Origin: Burkholderia diffusa | Lineage (GTDB): Bacteria; Pseudomonadota; Gammaproteobacteria; Burkholderiales; Burkholderiaceae | Reading direction: 5' to 3' | Length of the DNA: 64,000 nucleotides | Assembly (NCBI RefSeq): GCF_001718315.1 | Contig: NZ_CP013362.1 | Coordinates: 1,488,001-1,552,000, forward strand | Shown: positions 29,785 through 42,270 of the stretch, one piece after another | Layout: each line of letters begins with the position of its first letter | Numbering within the stretch: position 1 is the stretch's first letter | Notes under the pieces: model-generated | Databases searched by the model: none | Seen by the model: only the letters and a program-made list of their open reading frames with translations | What the model was told of the DNA's origin: nothing | Program-made: the position numbers and the translations under genes

Positions 29785-29872
29785 GCCGGGCAGTACGCAT
29801 AGCGGGGCACATGCACGCGGCGGTGTCTACGCTCGAACATAACTACATCAATCTACGGCACCGACATTCACC

Positions 29873-30781
29873 ATGGCCAACAACTTGACGAAGATCATCG
29901 CCGGGCTGCTGATCGCAATCGCTGTTCTGCTTGGGGTTTATGCCTGGACGCTTGGTCGCGCGCCGGCCCATCCGCCGGTTGTGGCAATGCCGACTGCGGC
30001 AGCGCAATCGGTGTCGATCGTCGTTGCGGCGCGTCTGCTTCCGGCCGGCCAGCCAATTCCGCCCGATGCATTGAAGCTCGCACAGGTACCTACGATGCCG
30101 ACGGGAGGGTTCAGTGATCCGACGGCCCTGGTCGGCCGCGTTCCGGCGAACGACATACTTGCTGCAGCGCCCGTGCTCGAAGGTGGATTGACCTCAGGAC
30201 TGGCGGATCAGGTGGCGCTCGGTGAGCGTGCCGTCGCCGTGAAGGTCGACGAAACGAATGCAGTCGGCAATCGGTTGCGGCCGGGCAACTTCGTGGACGT
30301 GTTTCTGAATCTGCGGCGTGACGGCTCCGGCGGCGCGCAGGCGAGCTCGGAGATTCCCGGTACGCAAGCGCGCCTGCTGTTGTCGAAGGTCCGTGTGCTG
30401 TCGTTCGGCGACGCGACCTCGGATCGGGACGGCGGCGGCGGACCGAGCGGGGCGGTGCGGACCGCGGTGCTCGCCGTACCGACGGCACAGGTCGATGCGC
30501 TCACGCTTGCCGAAGCAAGCGGCCGTCTGACGCTCGCGCTGCGCAATCCGCGCGACACCGAAGTCGCGACGCAAACTGTCGCGATTCGTACGGCGCTCGG
30601 TGATGCGACGCCGTCGACGCAGGCCGCAAGCGGCGTATGGCTGGATGATCTGTCGGGCGGACGAACGCGCGGTACGTCCCGTGCACCGGTTGCCCCGCGC
30701 ACTTCTGCTGTCATGGCCCGGGGAGGCGGTAGCAGTATTGAAGTCATTCGTGGCGGGCGTGCCGAAACGGTCGCCTATTGA
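29873..30781 (+). CDS. cpaB: Flp pilus assembly protein CpaB/RcpC
   Basis: A 302-residue CpaB/RcpC protein. One N-terminal membrane helix (KIIAGLLIAIAVLLGVYAW) anchors a periplasmic part with an SAF domain (about 45-110; SIVVAARLLPAGQPIPPDALKLAQVP) and the RcpC-type region ERAVAVKVDETNAVGNRLRPGNFVDVFLNLR. CpaB is an outer-membrane-channel-associated factor of the tad system. It follows tadE after 88 bp with no gene between and precedes the secretin gene, the standard order. Confidence 0.93.
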   Translation: MANNLTKIIAGLLIAIAVLLGVYAWTLGRAPAHPPVVAMPTAAAQSVSIVVAARLLPAGQPIPPDALKLAQVPTMPTGGFSDPTALVGRVPANDILAAAPVLEGGLTSGLADQVALGERAVAVKVDETNAVGNRLRPGNFVDVFLNLRRDGSGGAQASSEIPGTQARLLLSKVRVLSFGDATSDRDGGGGPSGAVRTAVLAVPTAQVDALTLAEASGRLTLALRNPRDTEVATQTVAIRTALGDATPSTQAASGVWLDDLSGGRTRGTSRAPVAPRTSAVMARGGGSSIEVIRGGRAETVAY

Positions 30782-30846
30782 CATCAACGTACGATCATCG
30801 ACAGCAGCTACGGAAGAGAGAAGGCCGCGCGACGGCCTCCGACACA

Positions 30847-32181
30847 ATGACAAACAAACTGATTGCATACGCGATTGCTATTTGCGCCATGGCCTTTGCC
30901 GTCCTGGCGGAGGCTGCCGGCACAAACGGGTCGATTGATCTTGCGGTCGGCTCGCAACGTCAGGTTGCTGCAGGCCGCACGCTGCAACGGATTGCGGTTG
31001 GCGATCCAGCCGTCGTCGACGTACTGGTCATGAAGGGGAGCCGTGCGGGTTCGGTGCTGCTGGTTGCGAAGGCGCCTGGTTCGACGAACGTTTTGTTGTG
31101 GGAACGTGGCCGTGACGAGCCGACGGTGTGGAACGTCAATGTCGTCGATGCGGCTGCTCAGGCGGTGCTTGATGGGACCGGGCCAAAGGTCAAGGCATAC
31201 GGCGGAGCCGCGGTCTTGTCGGGATCCGCGGCGTCGCTCGATGCGCATGACCGCGCCGTGACCGTGGGCAAGCGGATGGGGGGCAAGGACGGTGCAGTGA
31301 TCGATGCATCGACGGTAGGTAACCGGAGCGTGGTGCAGGTCGATGTGCGTGTCGTCGAATTCAGTCGCTCGGTGTTGAAGGAAGCAGGACTGAACTTCTT
31401 CAAGCAGAGCAACGGGTTCGCGTTCGGTGCATTTTCGCCGGGTGGACTGCAGTCCGTGACGGGCGGCGCGACCTCGGGCTTCCAGGCGACGGCCGGCATC
31501 CCGATCGCGTCGGCGTTCAACCTGGTCGTGAATTCGGCCGGCCGCGGCATCTTCGGCAATATTTCGATTCTCGAAGCGAACAACCTGGCCCGCGTGCTCG
31601 CGCAGCCAACGCTAGTTGCGCTGTCGGGGCAAAGCGCGAGCTTTCTCGCCGGTGGCGAGATTCCGGTGCCGGTGCCGCAGGCGTTGGGCTCGACGGCGAT
31701 CGACTGGAAGCAGTACGGCGTTGGTCTGACGCTGACACCGACCGTGCTGAACCAGCATCGGATTGCGCTGAAGGTCGCGCCCGAATCGAGCCAGCTCGAC
31801 TTTCAGCACGGCGTTACGATCAACAGCGTGTCGGTGCCGGCCATCACGACGCGGCGCGCGGATACGACGGTCGAATTGGGCGATGGCGAGAGCTTCGTGA
31901 TCGGCGGTCTGATCGACCGCGAAACGATGTCGAACATCAGCAAGGTACCGGTCCTGGGCGATCTACCGATCATCGGTGCGTTCTTCAAGTCTTTGAACTA
32001 TCAGCAGAACGACAAGGAACTGGTGATCATCGTGACGCCGCATCTGGTTGCGCCGATCGCGAAGGGTGCACCGCTACCGGCGACGCCAGGCGAATTGTCC
32101 GAGCAGCGTGACGGGCCTGTGTGGCGCTCGTATCTTGGCGGTATCGCGTCTCCCGACGCCGCGCCGGGATTTTCGAAATGA
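30847..32181 (+). CDS. cpaC: Tad outer-membrane secretin (CpaC/RcpA)
   Basis: A 444-residue secretin that would form the pilus exit channel. A signal peptide (to about AEAAG) is followed by the pilus N-domain (SIDLAVGSQRQVAAGRTLQRIAVGDPAVVDV), then the secretin core with VVQVDVRVVEFSRSVLKEAGL, LEANNLARVLAQPTLVALSGQSASFLAGGEIPVP, and the C-terminal signature VPVLGDLPIIGAFFKSLNYQQNDKELVIIVTPHLV. The ATG at 30847 begins the signal peptide; the longer frame to 30778 overlaps cpaB and is rejected. Confidence 0.95.
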   Translation: MTNKLIAYAIAICAMAFAVLAEAAGTNGSIDLAVGSQRQVAAGRTLQRIAVGDPAVVDVLVMKGSRAGSVLLVAKAPGSTNVLLWERGRDEPTVWNVNVVDAAAQAVLDGTGPKVKAYGGAAVLSGSAASLDAHDRAVTVGKRMGGKDGAVIDASTVGNRSVVQVDVRVVEFSRSVLKEAGLNFFKQSNGFAFGAFSPGGLQSVTGGATSGFQATAGIPIASAFNLVVNSAGRGIFGNISILEANNLARVLAQPTLVALSGQSASFLAGGEIPVPVPQALGSTAIDWKQYGVGLTLTPTVLNQHRIALKVAPESSQLDFQHGVTINSVSVPAITTRRADTTVELGDGESFVIGGLIDRETMSNISKVPVLGDLPIIGAFFKSLNYQQNDKELVIIVTPHLVAPIAKGAPLPATPGELSEQRDGPVWRSYLGGIASPDAAPGFSK

Positions 32182-32226
32182 CCGCACGGCGCGGCGTCGC
32201 GCGATATCGATTCGGGGGTATTCAAC

Positions 32227-33507
32227 ATGAACGCGAGAACCCTTTCATTGGCTGAGCCCGCCGTGAGCGACTATTTTGTATGCGCCTCGCACCGGGACGA
32301 GCATCTCCGCTGGCTGGGGGACACGCTTGTCTCGACCGGTACGGTGGAAGCGGTGCCGCTGGAGCCCGGCCTGCTGGCTCAGCGTATCCTGGGGCTCAAC
32401 CCGGCGATCGTGTTCATCGATTTTTCCCGCGCGCAGGCCGAAGCCAGTGCTGCCGCCGCGGCGGTGCGTCTCGCGCACCCGAGCCTGCCGGTCGTCGCGC
32501 TCGGCACATTGGCGGAGCCGGAAAGCGCACTCGCAGCGCTACGGGCCGGTGTGCGCGATTTCATCGACGTTTCCGGCAGTGCGGACGATGCTTTGCGTAT
32601 CACGCGCGGGCTGCTCGAGCATGCCGGCACGGAACCGACCAATCGCCACGGCAAGCTCGTCGCGCTGCTCGGCGCGCGCGCCGGGATGGGCGTGAGTACA
32701 CTCGCGTCGAACCTGGCCGTGTGGCTGCACAAGCGCGGGGCCACCAGCAACGTCGCTGGCGACGCGTCCGCGTTCGGGGTTGCAACGTCGCACGCGCGGC
32801 AAACTGCGCTCGTCGATCTCGGTCTGCCGGCGGGTGATAGTGCGCTATTCCTCAACACGCGTTGTGAATTCCACTTTGTCGAAGCCGTGCGCAATCTGCG
32901 CCGCATCGACCGGACGTTCGTCAACACGGCCCTCGCGCGACATGCGAGCGGCGTTGCGCTGACGACACTGCCGCCGAACCTTGCCGATTTGCGCGACGTG
33001 TCGTATGCGGCGTGCGTCGGTCTGCTGAACCGGCTGCGCGCATTCTTCGATCAGCAGATCGTCGATCTGGGGGGCTTTACCAACCTGGATTTCGTCGCGC
33101 AGATCTCGGCGGTTGCCGATGAGGCGTGGCTTGTCTGCGACCAGGGCGTCGCGTCGATCGTCTCTGCCGTCGATTTGCTCGAAGGGCTCCGCGATGCAGG
33201 TGTCGACCTCGGCAAGATGCGTCTGGTCGTCAACCAGTACGACGCGGCGCTGAGCCTAACGCCGGCGCAGATCGCAGACCGGCTCGGCATTGCGTTGCTG
33301 ACGACGCTGCCCGCGCGGCGTGTGTCGATCGGGCAGGCGGCGAACCAAGGGCGACTCATCGTCGACATGGCCGAGCGCGATCCGTATGTGCGGGCGCTGG
33401 AGCCGCTAGTGGAGCGACTGACAGGCACGGTGGCCGCCGGAAAGAGCACCGCTTCGGGCCTGTCCGTACTCAAGCGATTCATTCAACCTTCGTCCAAGCG
33501 TTCGTAA
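32227..33507 (+). CDS. tadZ: Pilus assembly ATPase-like protein TadZ/CpaE
   Basis: A 426-residue TadZ/CpaE protein with an N-terminal receiver-like domain (about 15-130) and a C-terminal ParA/MinD-like domain. The deviant Walker A motif is LLGARAGMGVSTLASNLAVWL, where the canonical lysine pattern of MinD (KGGVGKT) is altered: the position of the P-loop lysine is Val. TadZ proteins localise the machinery to a pole or site and several have atypical P loops. It starts 45 bp after the secretin, with GGGGGTA upstream of the ATG. Confidence 0.9.
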   Translation: MNARTLSLAEPAVSDYFVCASHRDEHLRWLGDTLVSTGTVEAVPLEPGLLAQRILGLNPAIVFIDFSRAQAEASAAAAAVRLAHPSLPVVALGTLAEPESALAALRAGVRDFIDVSGSADDALRITRGLLEHAGTEPTNRHGKLVALLGARAGMGVSTLASNLAVWLHKRGATSNVAGDASAFGVATSHARQTALVDLGLPAGDSALFLNTRCEFHFVEAVRNLRRIDRTFVNTALARHASGVALTTLPPNLADLRDVSYAACVGLLNRLRAFFDQQIVDLGGFTNLDFVAQISAVADEAWLVCDQGVASIVSAVDLLEGLRDAGVDLGKMRLVVNQYDAALSLTPAQIADRLGIALLTTLPARRVSIGQAANQGRLIVDMAERDPYVRALEPLVERLTGTVAAGKSTASGLSVLKRFIQPSSKRS

Positions 33508-33510
33508 GCG

Positions 33511-34869
33511 ATGGCACACGACATTCAATTTGCCGACGGCGCCGCGCCGTTCTCCCAGTCGCAACAGTTCCATGACATCAAGAATGCCGCGCACGAACAC
33601 TTGCTGACGCGCATCGAGGAACTGGGGGCCGAATTCGGTCGTTGGTCGCGCCAGGCGATCAACCAGTTTGTCGATCTTGAAATCGACAGCTTCGTGCGTT
33701 TGCGGCGCATTCCGCTCAACGAGAACGAGGTCAGGACGATTGCCGAGGCGTTGACCAAGGAGTTGGCCGGGTTCGGGCCGATCGAGGATCTGCTTGCCGA
33801 CCCGAATGTGGAGGACATCCTGATCAACGGCTACAACGATATTTACGTGTCGCGCCACGGGATCCTGGTCAAGTTGCCGATTCGCTTTACGGACAACGCG
33901 CACCTGTTGCGCATCGTGCGACGCATCCTTGCGCCGATTGGCCGGCGCCTCGACGAATCGAATCCGATGGTCGACGCGCGGCTACCGGACGGCGGGCGCG
34001 TCAACGTGGTGATCGAGCCGCTGTCGATCGACGGGCCGGTCGTGTCGATCCGGAAATTTCGCAAGGATCCGCTGAAGCCGGCCGATCTGCTCGGCAACGG
34101 CACGTTCAATGCGGAGATCGGCGCGTTGCTCGAGGCGGCGGTCGAGGCACGCTGCAACATCCTGGTGTCGGGTGGCACGAGTTCCGGCAAGACGTCGCTG
34201 CTCAATGCGCTCGCGTTCCACATTCCCGAGCCGGAACGCGTCGTGACGATCGAGGATACGGCCGAACTGTCGCTGAATCACCCACATGTCGTGCGCCTCG
34301 AAAGCCGGCCCGGCGGTTTCGACGGGACCGGTGTCGTGTCGATTCGCGACTTGCTGCGCAATACGTTGCGGATGCGTCCGGACCGGATCATCGTCGGCGA
34401 AGTGCGCGGCGGCGAGGTGCTCGAGATGCTGCAGGCGATGAACACGGGTCACGACGGCTCGATGGGGACCGTGCATGCGAGTTCGCCGCGCGAGTGCCTC
34501 TATCGACTCGAGATGCTGGCCGGTTTCGCCGGCTTCCAAGGTACGGAATCGAGTCTGCGCCGGCAGATCGCGAATGCGATCGACTTCATCGTGCAGATCG
34601 GCCGCCTGTCGAACGGACGGCGCCGGATCATGTCGATCACGGAAGTCACCGGATTGTCGGACAACATTATTGCTACGCAGGAACTGTATCGCTACGAGGC
34701 GCGCGTCACGCCCGAGGGCGAAGAGGTCGACAACTGGGAGTCGCTCGGCATTCATCCGCATTCGCCTAAGCTTGCACGCTTCCGTCAGACGCTGCAGGGC
34801 GGCTTCGGAGGGAATGGCGGCGGGTTCGGAGGTGGATTCGGCCGCGGAGGCGGGGGTTTCAATGTATAG
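33511..34869 (+). CDS. tadA: Secretion/pilus ATPase TadA (CpaF, GspE/VirB11 family)
   Basis: A 452-residue hexameric ATPase powering Flp pilus extension. The Walker A motif is [18 protein letters not shown] (about 223-235), with the Asp box [24 protein letters not shown], Walker B region [37 protein letters not shown] and His box, all intact. The C-terminus is a glycine/phenylalanine-rich tail ([20 protein letters not shown]), unusual for CpaF and perhaps flexible. It begins 3 bp after tadZ and overlaps tadB by 8 bp. Confidence 0.96.
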   Translation: MAHDIQFADGAAPFSQSQQFHDIKNAAHEHLLTRIEELGAEFGRWSRQAINQFVDLEIDSFVRLRRIPLNENEVRTIAEALTKELAGFGPIEDLLADPNVEDILINGYNDIYVSRHGILVKLPIRFTDNAHLLRIVRRILAPIGRRLDESNPMVDARLPDGGRVNVVIEPLSIDGPVVSIRKFRKDPLKPADLLGNGTFNAEIGALLEAAVEARCNILVSGGTSSGKTSLLNALAFHIPEPERVVTIEDTAELSLNHPHVVRLESRPGGFDGTGVVSIRDLLRNTLRMRPDRIIVGEVRGGEVLEMLQAMNTGHDGSMGTVHASSPRECLYRLEMLAGFAGFQGTESSLRRQIANAIDFIVQIGRLSNGRRRIMSITEVTGLSDNIIATQELYRYEARVTPEGEEVDNWESLGIHPHSPKLARFRQTLQGGFGGNGGGFGGGFGRGGGGFNV

Positions 34870-35845
34870 CGTGCTGGCAATGGCGCTTCTGCTCGCCGCC
34901 GCCGCGCTGCTGTTGTGGCGGCACGGCGAGATGAAGCGCGATCGCGCGGATGTGCAGCGATTCATCGACAGCCGTATCGAACCCGGTGCGCGTGCAGGGG
35001 GGGTGCCGCAGCGGGATGCCCGAGCGGCATCTGCTGCTGCCGCCGCGCCTGTAGCGGCACGCGTTGCGCCGGCGATACCAGCTTCGCAGTGGGGCCGGTG
35101 GCGCGTGATCGCAACCGAGTATTTCGTCAACGTGGCAAGCCGAGCAGGAATCGAGGACGCACGTGGCAAGGCGCTGTTTGCGCTGCTGGCGCTGGCAGGG
35201 GCCGGGGTCGCTGCGGGCAATCGGGGCGGCTGGCTCGGCGGGATTGCCGCACTCGTCTGCGGGGCTGCGCTGATCGTGTTCTGGCTGGTGTCGCGCATTC
35301 ATCGGCGGCGCCTGATGATCGTTCGTCAACTGCCATCGTTTCTTGACGGGATCGTGCGGCTGGTGACGCTGGGCAATAGCGTGCCGGCTGCGTTCCAGGC
35401 CGCGCTGCAGACGACCGAGGCGCCGTTGCGTGGCTGCCTGGACCACGTATCGAGGATGCTGCGTTCGGGTATCGAGATCGACCGCGCGATGATGCATATC
35501 GCGAACGTGTACCACACGAAGGAGTTCGAACTGGTCGGGTCGGTGTTGCGATTGTCGGTGCGATACGGCGGACGAGCGGACATCATGCTCGACCGGATGT
35601 CGACGTTCATGCGCGACCTCGAACAGGCCGAGAGAGAACTGGAAGCGATGTCGTCGGAAACGCGCCTGTCGGCATGGGTGCTCGTCATGCTGCCGATCGC
35701 GATCGGCAGTTTCGTGATCGCGACCAATCCGCTCTATCTCCAGTCGATGTGGAACGACTACACCGGTCGCCAGTTGCTGATCCTCGCTTTCATGCTGCAG
35801 ATCGCGGGCGGGATCTGGCTTTACCACATGGCCAAACTCAGGTGA
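34862..35845 (+). CDS. tadB: Tad inner-membrane platform protein TadB
   Basis: A 327-residue GspF-type membrane protein. An N-terminal helix ([19 protein letters not shown]), an Ala/Pro-rich linker, two mid-protein helices (about 100-145) and the T2SSF domain (RQLPSFLDGIVRLVTLGNSVPAAFQAALQTTEAPL, RYGGRADIMLDRMSTFMRDLEQAERELEAMSSE) with a C-terminal membrane segment follow. It starts at ATG 34862, inside the end of tadA (8-bp overlap). TadB and TadC together form the base on which TadA acts. Confidence 0.93.
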   Translation: MYSVLAMALLLAAAALLLWRHGEMKRDRADVQRFIDSRIEPGARAGGVPQRDARAASAAAAAPVAARVAPAIPASQWGRWRVIATEYFVNVASRAGIEDARGKALFALLALAGAGVAAGNRGGWLGGIAALVCGAALIVFWLVSRIHRRRLMIVRQLPSFLDGIVRLVTLGNSVPAAFQAALQTTEAPLRGCLDHVSRMLRSGIEIDRAMMHIANVYHTKEFELVGSVLRLSVRYGGRADIMLDRMSTFMRDLEQAERELEAMSSETRLSAWVLVMLPIAIGSFVIATNPLYLQSMWNDYTGRQLLILAFMLQIAGGIWLYHMAKLR

Positions 35846-35849
35846 CGGC

Positions 35850-36863
35850 ATGACAGCCAATCAACTTGGTTCGATCGCGCTGGTGCTTGGGGCGCTGGGC
35901 ATTCTGTTGCTTGCGCTGCTCGCGATCCGCAGTGCGAATGCGCAATCGCGCAGCGACCGGACGCTGAGCGATGCACTCGAACGGCGACTCGCCACGCTGG
36001 CGGCCGCAAGCGGGCGGGCAGGCCAGGATCCGGACGATTCGTTGCGGAAAGAACCGGACGCGCGGCAGGCAACCGATCAACCGTCGCCCTTGGCGAAAGT
36101 GCAGGCGCGTCTGTCTGCGCTCGGGATGCGCTGGCTGGATAGCGGAATCGGCCGCCTTGCCGTTGCCGAAGAGGACCGGCTGCTGCTCGAGCAGTGCGGC
36201 TTTGTCGATACGCGCACGCGCGGCTTCTTCCTTAGTGCACGACTCGCGTGTTCGATCATCGTTCCGCTGGCCTACATCGCCATGGTCGGGCGGCATGTGA
36301 GCGGCACGCAGTGGTGGCTCGGCGTGGGTATTGCGTTCATCGTCGGATTCATGGTGCCGAAGCTCTACCTGAGGCGCCGTGCCGCGAAGCGCAAGCAATC
36401 CGTCGTCGACGAACTGCCGCTGCTGGTCGACATGCTGCGTCTGCTTCAAGGGGTCGGCCTGTCGCTCGATCAGAGTATCCAGGTCGTCACGAACGACTTC
36501 AAAGGCATGATGCCGGTGCTGTCGTCCGAGATGGAGATCGCCCAGCGGCAGTTTGCGGCGGGACGCACGCGGGAGCAATCGTTGCAGCGGTTGTCATCGG
36601 GCTTTGAAAATGAGGATCTGCGCGCCATCGTGCGATTGCTGATTCAGGTCGACAAGCACGGCGGCGCGGTCCAGGAGCCGCTCAAGCAGTTCGGCGAACG
36701 CCTGCGGGAGGCTCGTCGCGCGATGCTGCGCGAGCGCATCGGCCGACTGACGGTGAAGATGACGGGCGTGATGATCGTGACGCTTCTGCCCGCACTGCTG
36801 ATCGTGACGGCCGGGCCGGGGATGATTTCGGTGTTGAGGGCGCTGAGCCAGGCGCAGCACTGA
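35850..36863 (+). CDS. tadC: Tad inner-membrane platform protein TadC
   Basis: A 337-residue GspF-family protein paired with TadB. Membrane segments are at about 8-28, 125-165 and 300-325; the T2SSF domain includes DELPLLVDMLRLLQGVGLSLDQSIQVV and RAIVRLLIQVDKHGGAVQEPLKQFGERLREARRAMLRERIGRLTVKMTGVM. It starts 4 bp after tadB with AGGTGA upstream of the ATG, showing coupling. The residue 30-110 linker is charged and of low conservation. Confidence 0.93.
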   Translation: MTANQLGSIALVLGALGILLLALLAIRSANAQSRSDRTLSDALERRLATLAAASGRAGQDPDDSLRKEPDARQATDQPSPLAKVQARLSALGMRWLDSGIGRLAVAEEDRLLLEQCGFVDTRTRGFFLSARLACSIIVPLAYIAMVGRHVSGTQWWLGVGIAFIVGFMVPKLYLRRRAAKRKQSVVDELPLLVDMLRLLQGVGLSLDQSIQVVTNDFKGMMPVLSSEMEIAQRQFAAGRTREQSLQRLSSGFENEDLRAIVRLLIQVDKHGGAVQEPLKQFGERLREARRAMLRERIGRLTVKMTGVMIVTLLPALLIVTAGPGMISVLRALSQAQH

Positions 36864-36888
36864 TGCAGGGAAGAGAAAGGACGGGAAG

Positions 36889-37779
36889 ATGAAACGCATC
36901 GATGAAATCGCGAAAGTGGCCGGAATGGTGGCCATGGCGAGCCTGCTCTGCGCGTGTTCGGCGTTTAAGGAAAGCGGGTACGGCGTGGGTCCGCAGGCCG
37001 AGCGTGCAGCATTGATGGACGCGGCGGCGCAGAAACAGGCGGCACCCGACACGCCCGGCATGTACCTGGGCCTGATCGAGCGGATGCAGTCGCAAGGACT
37101 GTATTACGCGTCGCTCGCGCATATCGACGCGTACGAAAAGCAATATGGTGCGTCACCGCAGACCATCCTGCTGCGCGCCGACGCGTTGCGCATGACCGAT
37201 CAGCCGGCTGCGAGCACGGCCGTATACACGCAACTGCTCAACACGCCGCTGGCAGCGCGCGGGTATCGTGGGCTGGGGCTGATCGCGGGTGCGGCAGGCG
37301 ATTTTCCGCGCGCTGCACAGGCGTTGTCGCAGGCGACGGTGCTGGCACCGACCGATGCCGCGACGCTGTCGGATCTCGCCTACGCCAAGCTGCGCAGCGG
37401 CGATGTCGACGGTGCGCGAATCCCGCTGATGAAGGCGGCCGAACTCGATCAGAACAATCCGAAGATCATCAGCAACCTGGTGCTGTATCTGCTCGCGTCC
37501 GGGCGTACACACGATGCACAGCGGCTGATGGCGCAGCAGAAGCTGTCGATTGAAATTCGCAACGATATCCGCGGCGACGCGATGAAAATCACGACGGCCG
37601 CACGCGCGTGGCGCCGCACGGCACCGTCGCCGGGCTCGATCGCGACGGCGACGCCGCTGGTCGGCTCTGGCAGTGTGGTCAACGTGTCGGGTGCCGATGT
37701 CGCACGGCGGCCGTCGCCGGTCGCAAACATTCAGGGATTCGATCCCACCGCGCCGCTGCTGCAGCGGTTCGCACAATGA
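36889..37779 (+). CDS. tadD: TPR lipoprotein of the tad locus (TadD-like)
   Basis: A 296-residue predicted lipoprotein: signal peptide VAGMVAMASLLCACSAF with the lipobox LCAC. The mature protein contains tetratricopeptide-type helices (GMYLGLIERMQSQGLYYASLAHIDAYEKQYG, ARGYRGLGLIAGAAGDFPRAAQALSQATVLAPTDA, ATLSDLAYAKLRSGDVDGARIPLMKAAELDQNNPKIISNLVLYLL). TPR lipoproteins called TadD help secretin assembly in tad systems. Position after tadC fits. Its C-terminal 70 residues are disordered-looking. Confidence 0.85.
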   Translation: MKRIDEIAKVAGMVAMASLLCACSAFKESGYGVGPQAERAALMDAAAQKQAAPDTPGMYLGLIERMQSQGLYYASLAHIDAYEKQYGASPQTILLRADALRMTDQPAASTAVYTQLLNTPLAARGYRGLGLIAGAAGDFPRAAQALSQATVLAPTDAATLSDLAYAKLRSGDVDGARIPLMKAAELDQNNPKIISNLVLYLLASGRTHDAQRLMAQQKLSIEIRNDIRGDAMKITTAARAWRRTAPSPGSIATATPLVGSGSVVNVSGADVARRPSPVANIQGFDPTAPLLQRFAQ

Positions 37780-37805
37780 TGACAAGGCATTCGGGGGGAA
37801 GTGAC

Positions 37806-38138
37806 ATGACGAACAACAAAGGTTTGATTCGCCGTCTCGCAGGGCTGCACCGCGTTATCACACTGGTTGCCTTGATGGGGGCCGCGACGGCAGCGCATTG
37901 CGAGGAATCGATGCCTTCGGCATCGGAAGTCGGCCATTCGACCAATGCGCTGCTCGCGCTGCAGCGCGACAGCCGTGCGGCCGGGCCGGGATTGCCGATG
38001 CTCGGCGACACAGCGTCGCTCAGCTACCAGCGCTATCTCGATTCGTTCAAGCACAAGATTCCGGAGTCGATGGGATCGCCGGTCAACTCGAACGGCAATG
38101 GCGGGTCGGGTGGGCAGCAGTCCATGAAATCGTATTGA
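37806..38138 (+). CDS. Small exported tad-locus protein (DUF3613-like)
   Basis: A 110-residue protein with an N-terminal signal (LHRVITLVALMGAATAAHC) and a short mature part: TNALLALQRDSRAAGPGLPMLGDTASLSYQRYLDSFKHKIPE, ending in a Gly/Asn/Ser tail. The pattern matches the DUF3613 family found in tad loci of beta-proteobacteria; its role is unknown. ATG 37806 has GGGGGAAG upstream, so the longer frame (to 37608, inside the tadD-like gene) is rejected. It lies 26 bp after the tadD-like gene and 11 bp before the TadG-like gene, so it belongs to the operon. Confidence 0.8.
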   Translation: MTNNKGLIRRLAGLHRVITLVALMGAATAAHCEESMPSASEVGHSTNALLALQRDSRAAGPGLPMLGDTASLSYQRYLDSFKHKIPESMGSPVNSNGNGGSGGQQSMKSY

Positions 38139-38149
38139 GCGAGGCGGCA

Positions 38150-41424
<3,275 letters not shown>

Positions 41425-41479
41425 TTAATGAGATAAAATCGCGCTGAATTACAACGACACGGGCGGGGAATTGAAATTC

Positions 41480-42187
41480 ATGAGCCATATGACGGGGTTG
41501 GGGCGGGCGTGTGTGTTGCTCGCCATGATGGGAGGCATGCAGGGCGCGTTCGCGCAGGGGTTGGCCGGCAATGCATCGCCGGCGGTGCAGCAGGCGTCGG
41601 CACCGGTGGCGGCGATTCCGGTGATCGATCAGCAGGTTCAGACCTCGGTGCAGCCGCAGGCGGGCGAGACCACCGGGCAGAGCACGGTCGACGAACTGCA
41701 GCGCCAGATCCAGGCGCACTCGCTGACGGAAATGCGCACCAGCTATAACGGCAGCTATGGCGCGAGCCTGCTGTTCAGCGTGAAGGACGGTTCCTATTTC
41801 GTCGCGCTGTTCCAGCAGAAGGCGTTCTGGCGTGTGATCAAGACGTACGACGAGACGCGGGCGGAAGCGATCTATCGCGATTTTTCGCGTCAGGCGGAAC
41901 GGCTGGCCGTCAATGAGCTGCGTGCGGCGAAGCTGGAATCGCAGAAGGCGCAGATGGACCGGCAGATCGAAGTGACGCAGGAACGCGCGCGGCGTCTGCA
42001 GGCGGACATCTCGATCGCACGCGAGCAGCAGGCAGCGGTCGCGGATCGCCAGAAGAGCGTTCGTACCGAAACGGCGGCGTTGCAGGCGCAACAGGCGCAG
42101 CTTCAGTCGCAACTGCGCGCATTGCAGCAGCAGGTGCGTTCGCTGCAGCGCGAGGCCGACGCAGGCTTGCCGACGACGGCACGCTGA
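41480..42187 (+). CDS. Exported DUF2968-family protein with C-terminal coiled coil
   Basis: A 235-residue protein with a signal peptide ending near GAFAQ. The middle part, MRTSYNGSYGASLLFSVKDGSYFVALFQQKAFWRVIKTYDE, matches the DUF2968 family known mainly from Burkholderia. From about residue 150 it is a continuous coiled coil rich in Gln, Arg, Ala and Glu (QMDRQIEVTQERARRLQADI). It starts 55 bp after the regulator; GGGGAA lies nine bases before ATG 41480, so this start is preferred over TTG 41471. Function unknown; an envelope scaffold is possible from the coiled coil. Confidence 0.8.
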   Translation: MSHMTGLGRACVLLAMMGGMQGAFAQGLAGNASPAVQQASAPVAAIPVIDQQVQTSVQPQAGETTGQSTVDELQRQIQAHSLTEMRTSYNGSYGASLLFSVKDGSYFVALFQQKAFWRVIKTYDETRAEAIYRDFSRQAERLAVNELRAAKLESQKAQMDRQIEVTQERARRLQADISIAREQQAAVADRQKSVRTETAALQAQQAQLQSQLRALQQQVRSLQREADAGLPTTAR

Positions 42188-42237
42188 GCGATCACGGCAC
42201 GGCCGGTGCGGCGACATGCCGCGCCGACCCACCAGAA

Positions 42238-42266
42238 AAAAGGGCAAGCCACTTGGCTTGCCCTTT
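42238..42266. terminator. Bidirectional terminator between the DUF2968 gene and hfq2
   Basis: AAAGGGCAAGCC and GGCTTGCCCTTT form a stem of about 12 bp around a 4-nt loop, flanked by A and T tracts, suiting both converging genes. Confidence 0.85.
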
Positions 42267-42270
42267 CGTT

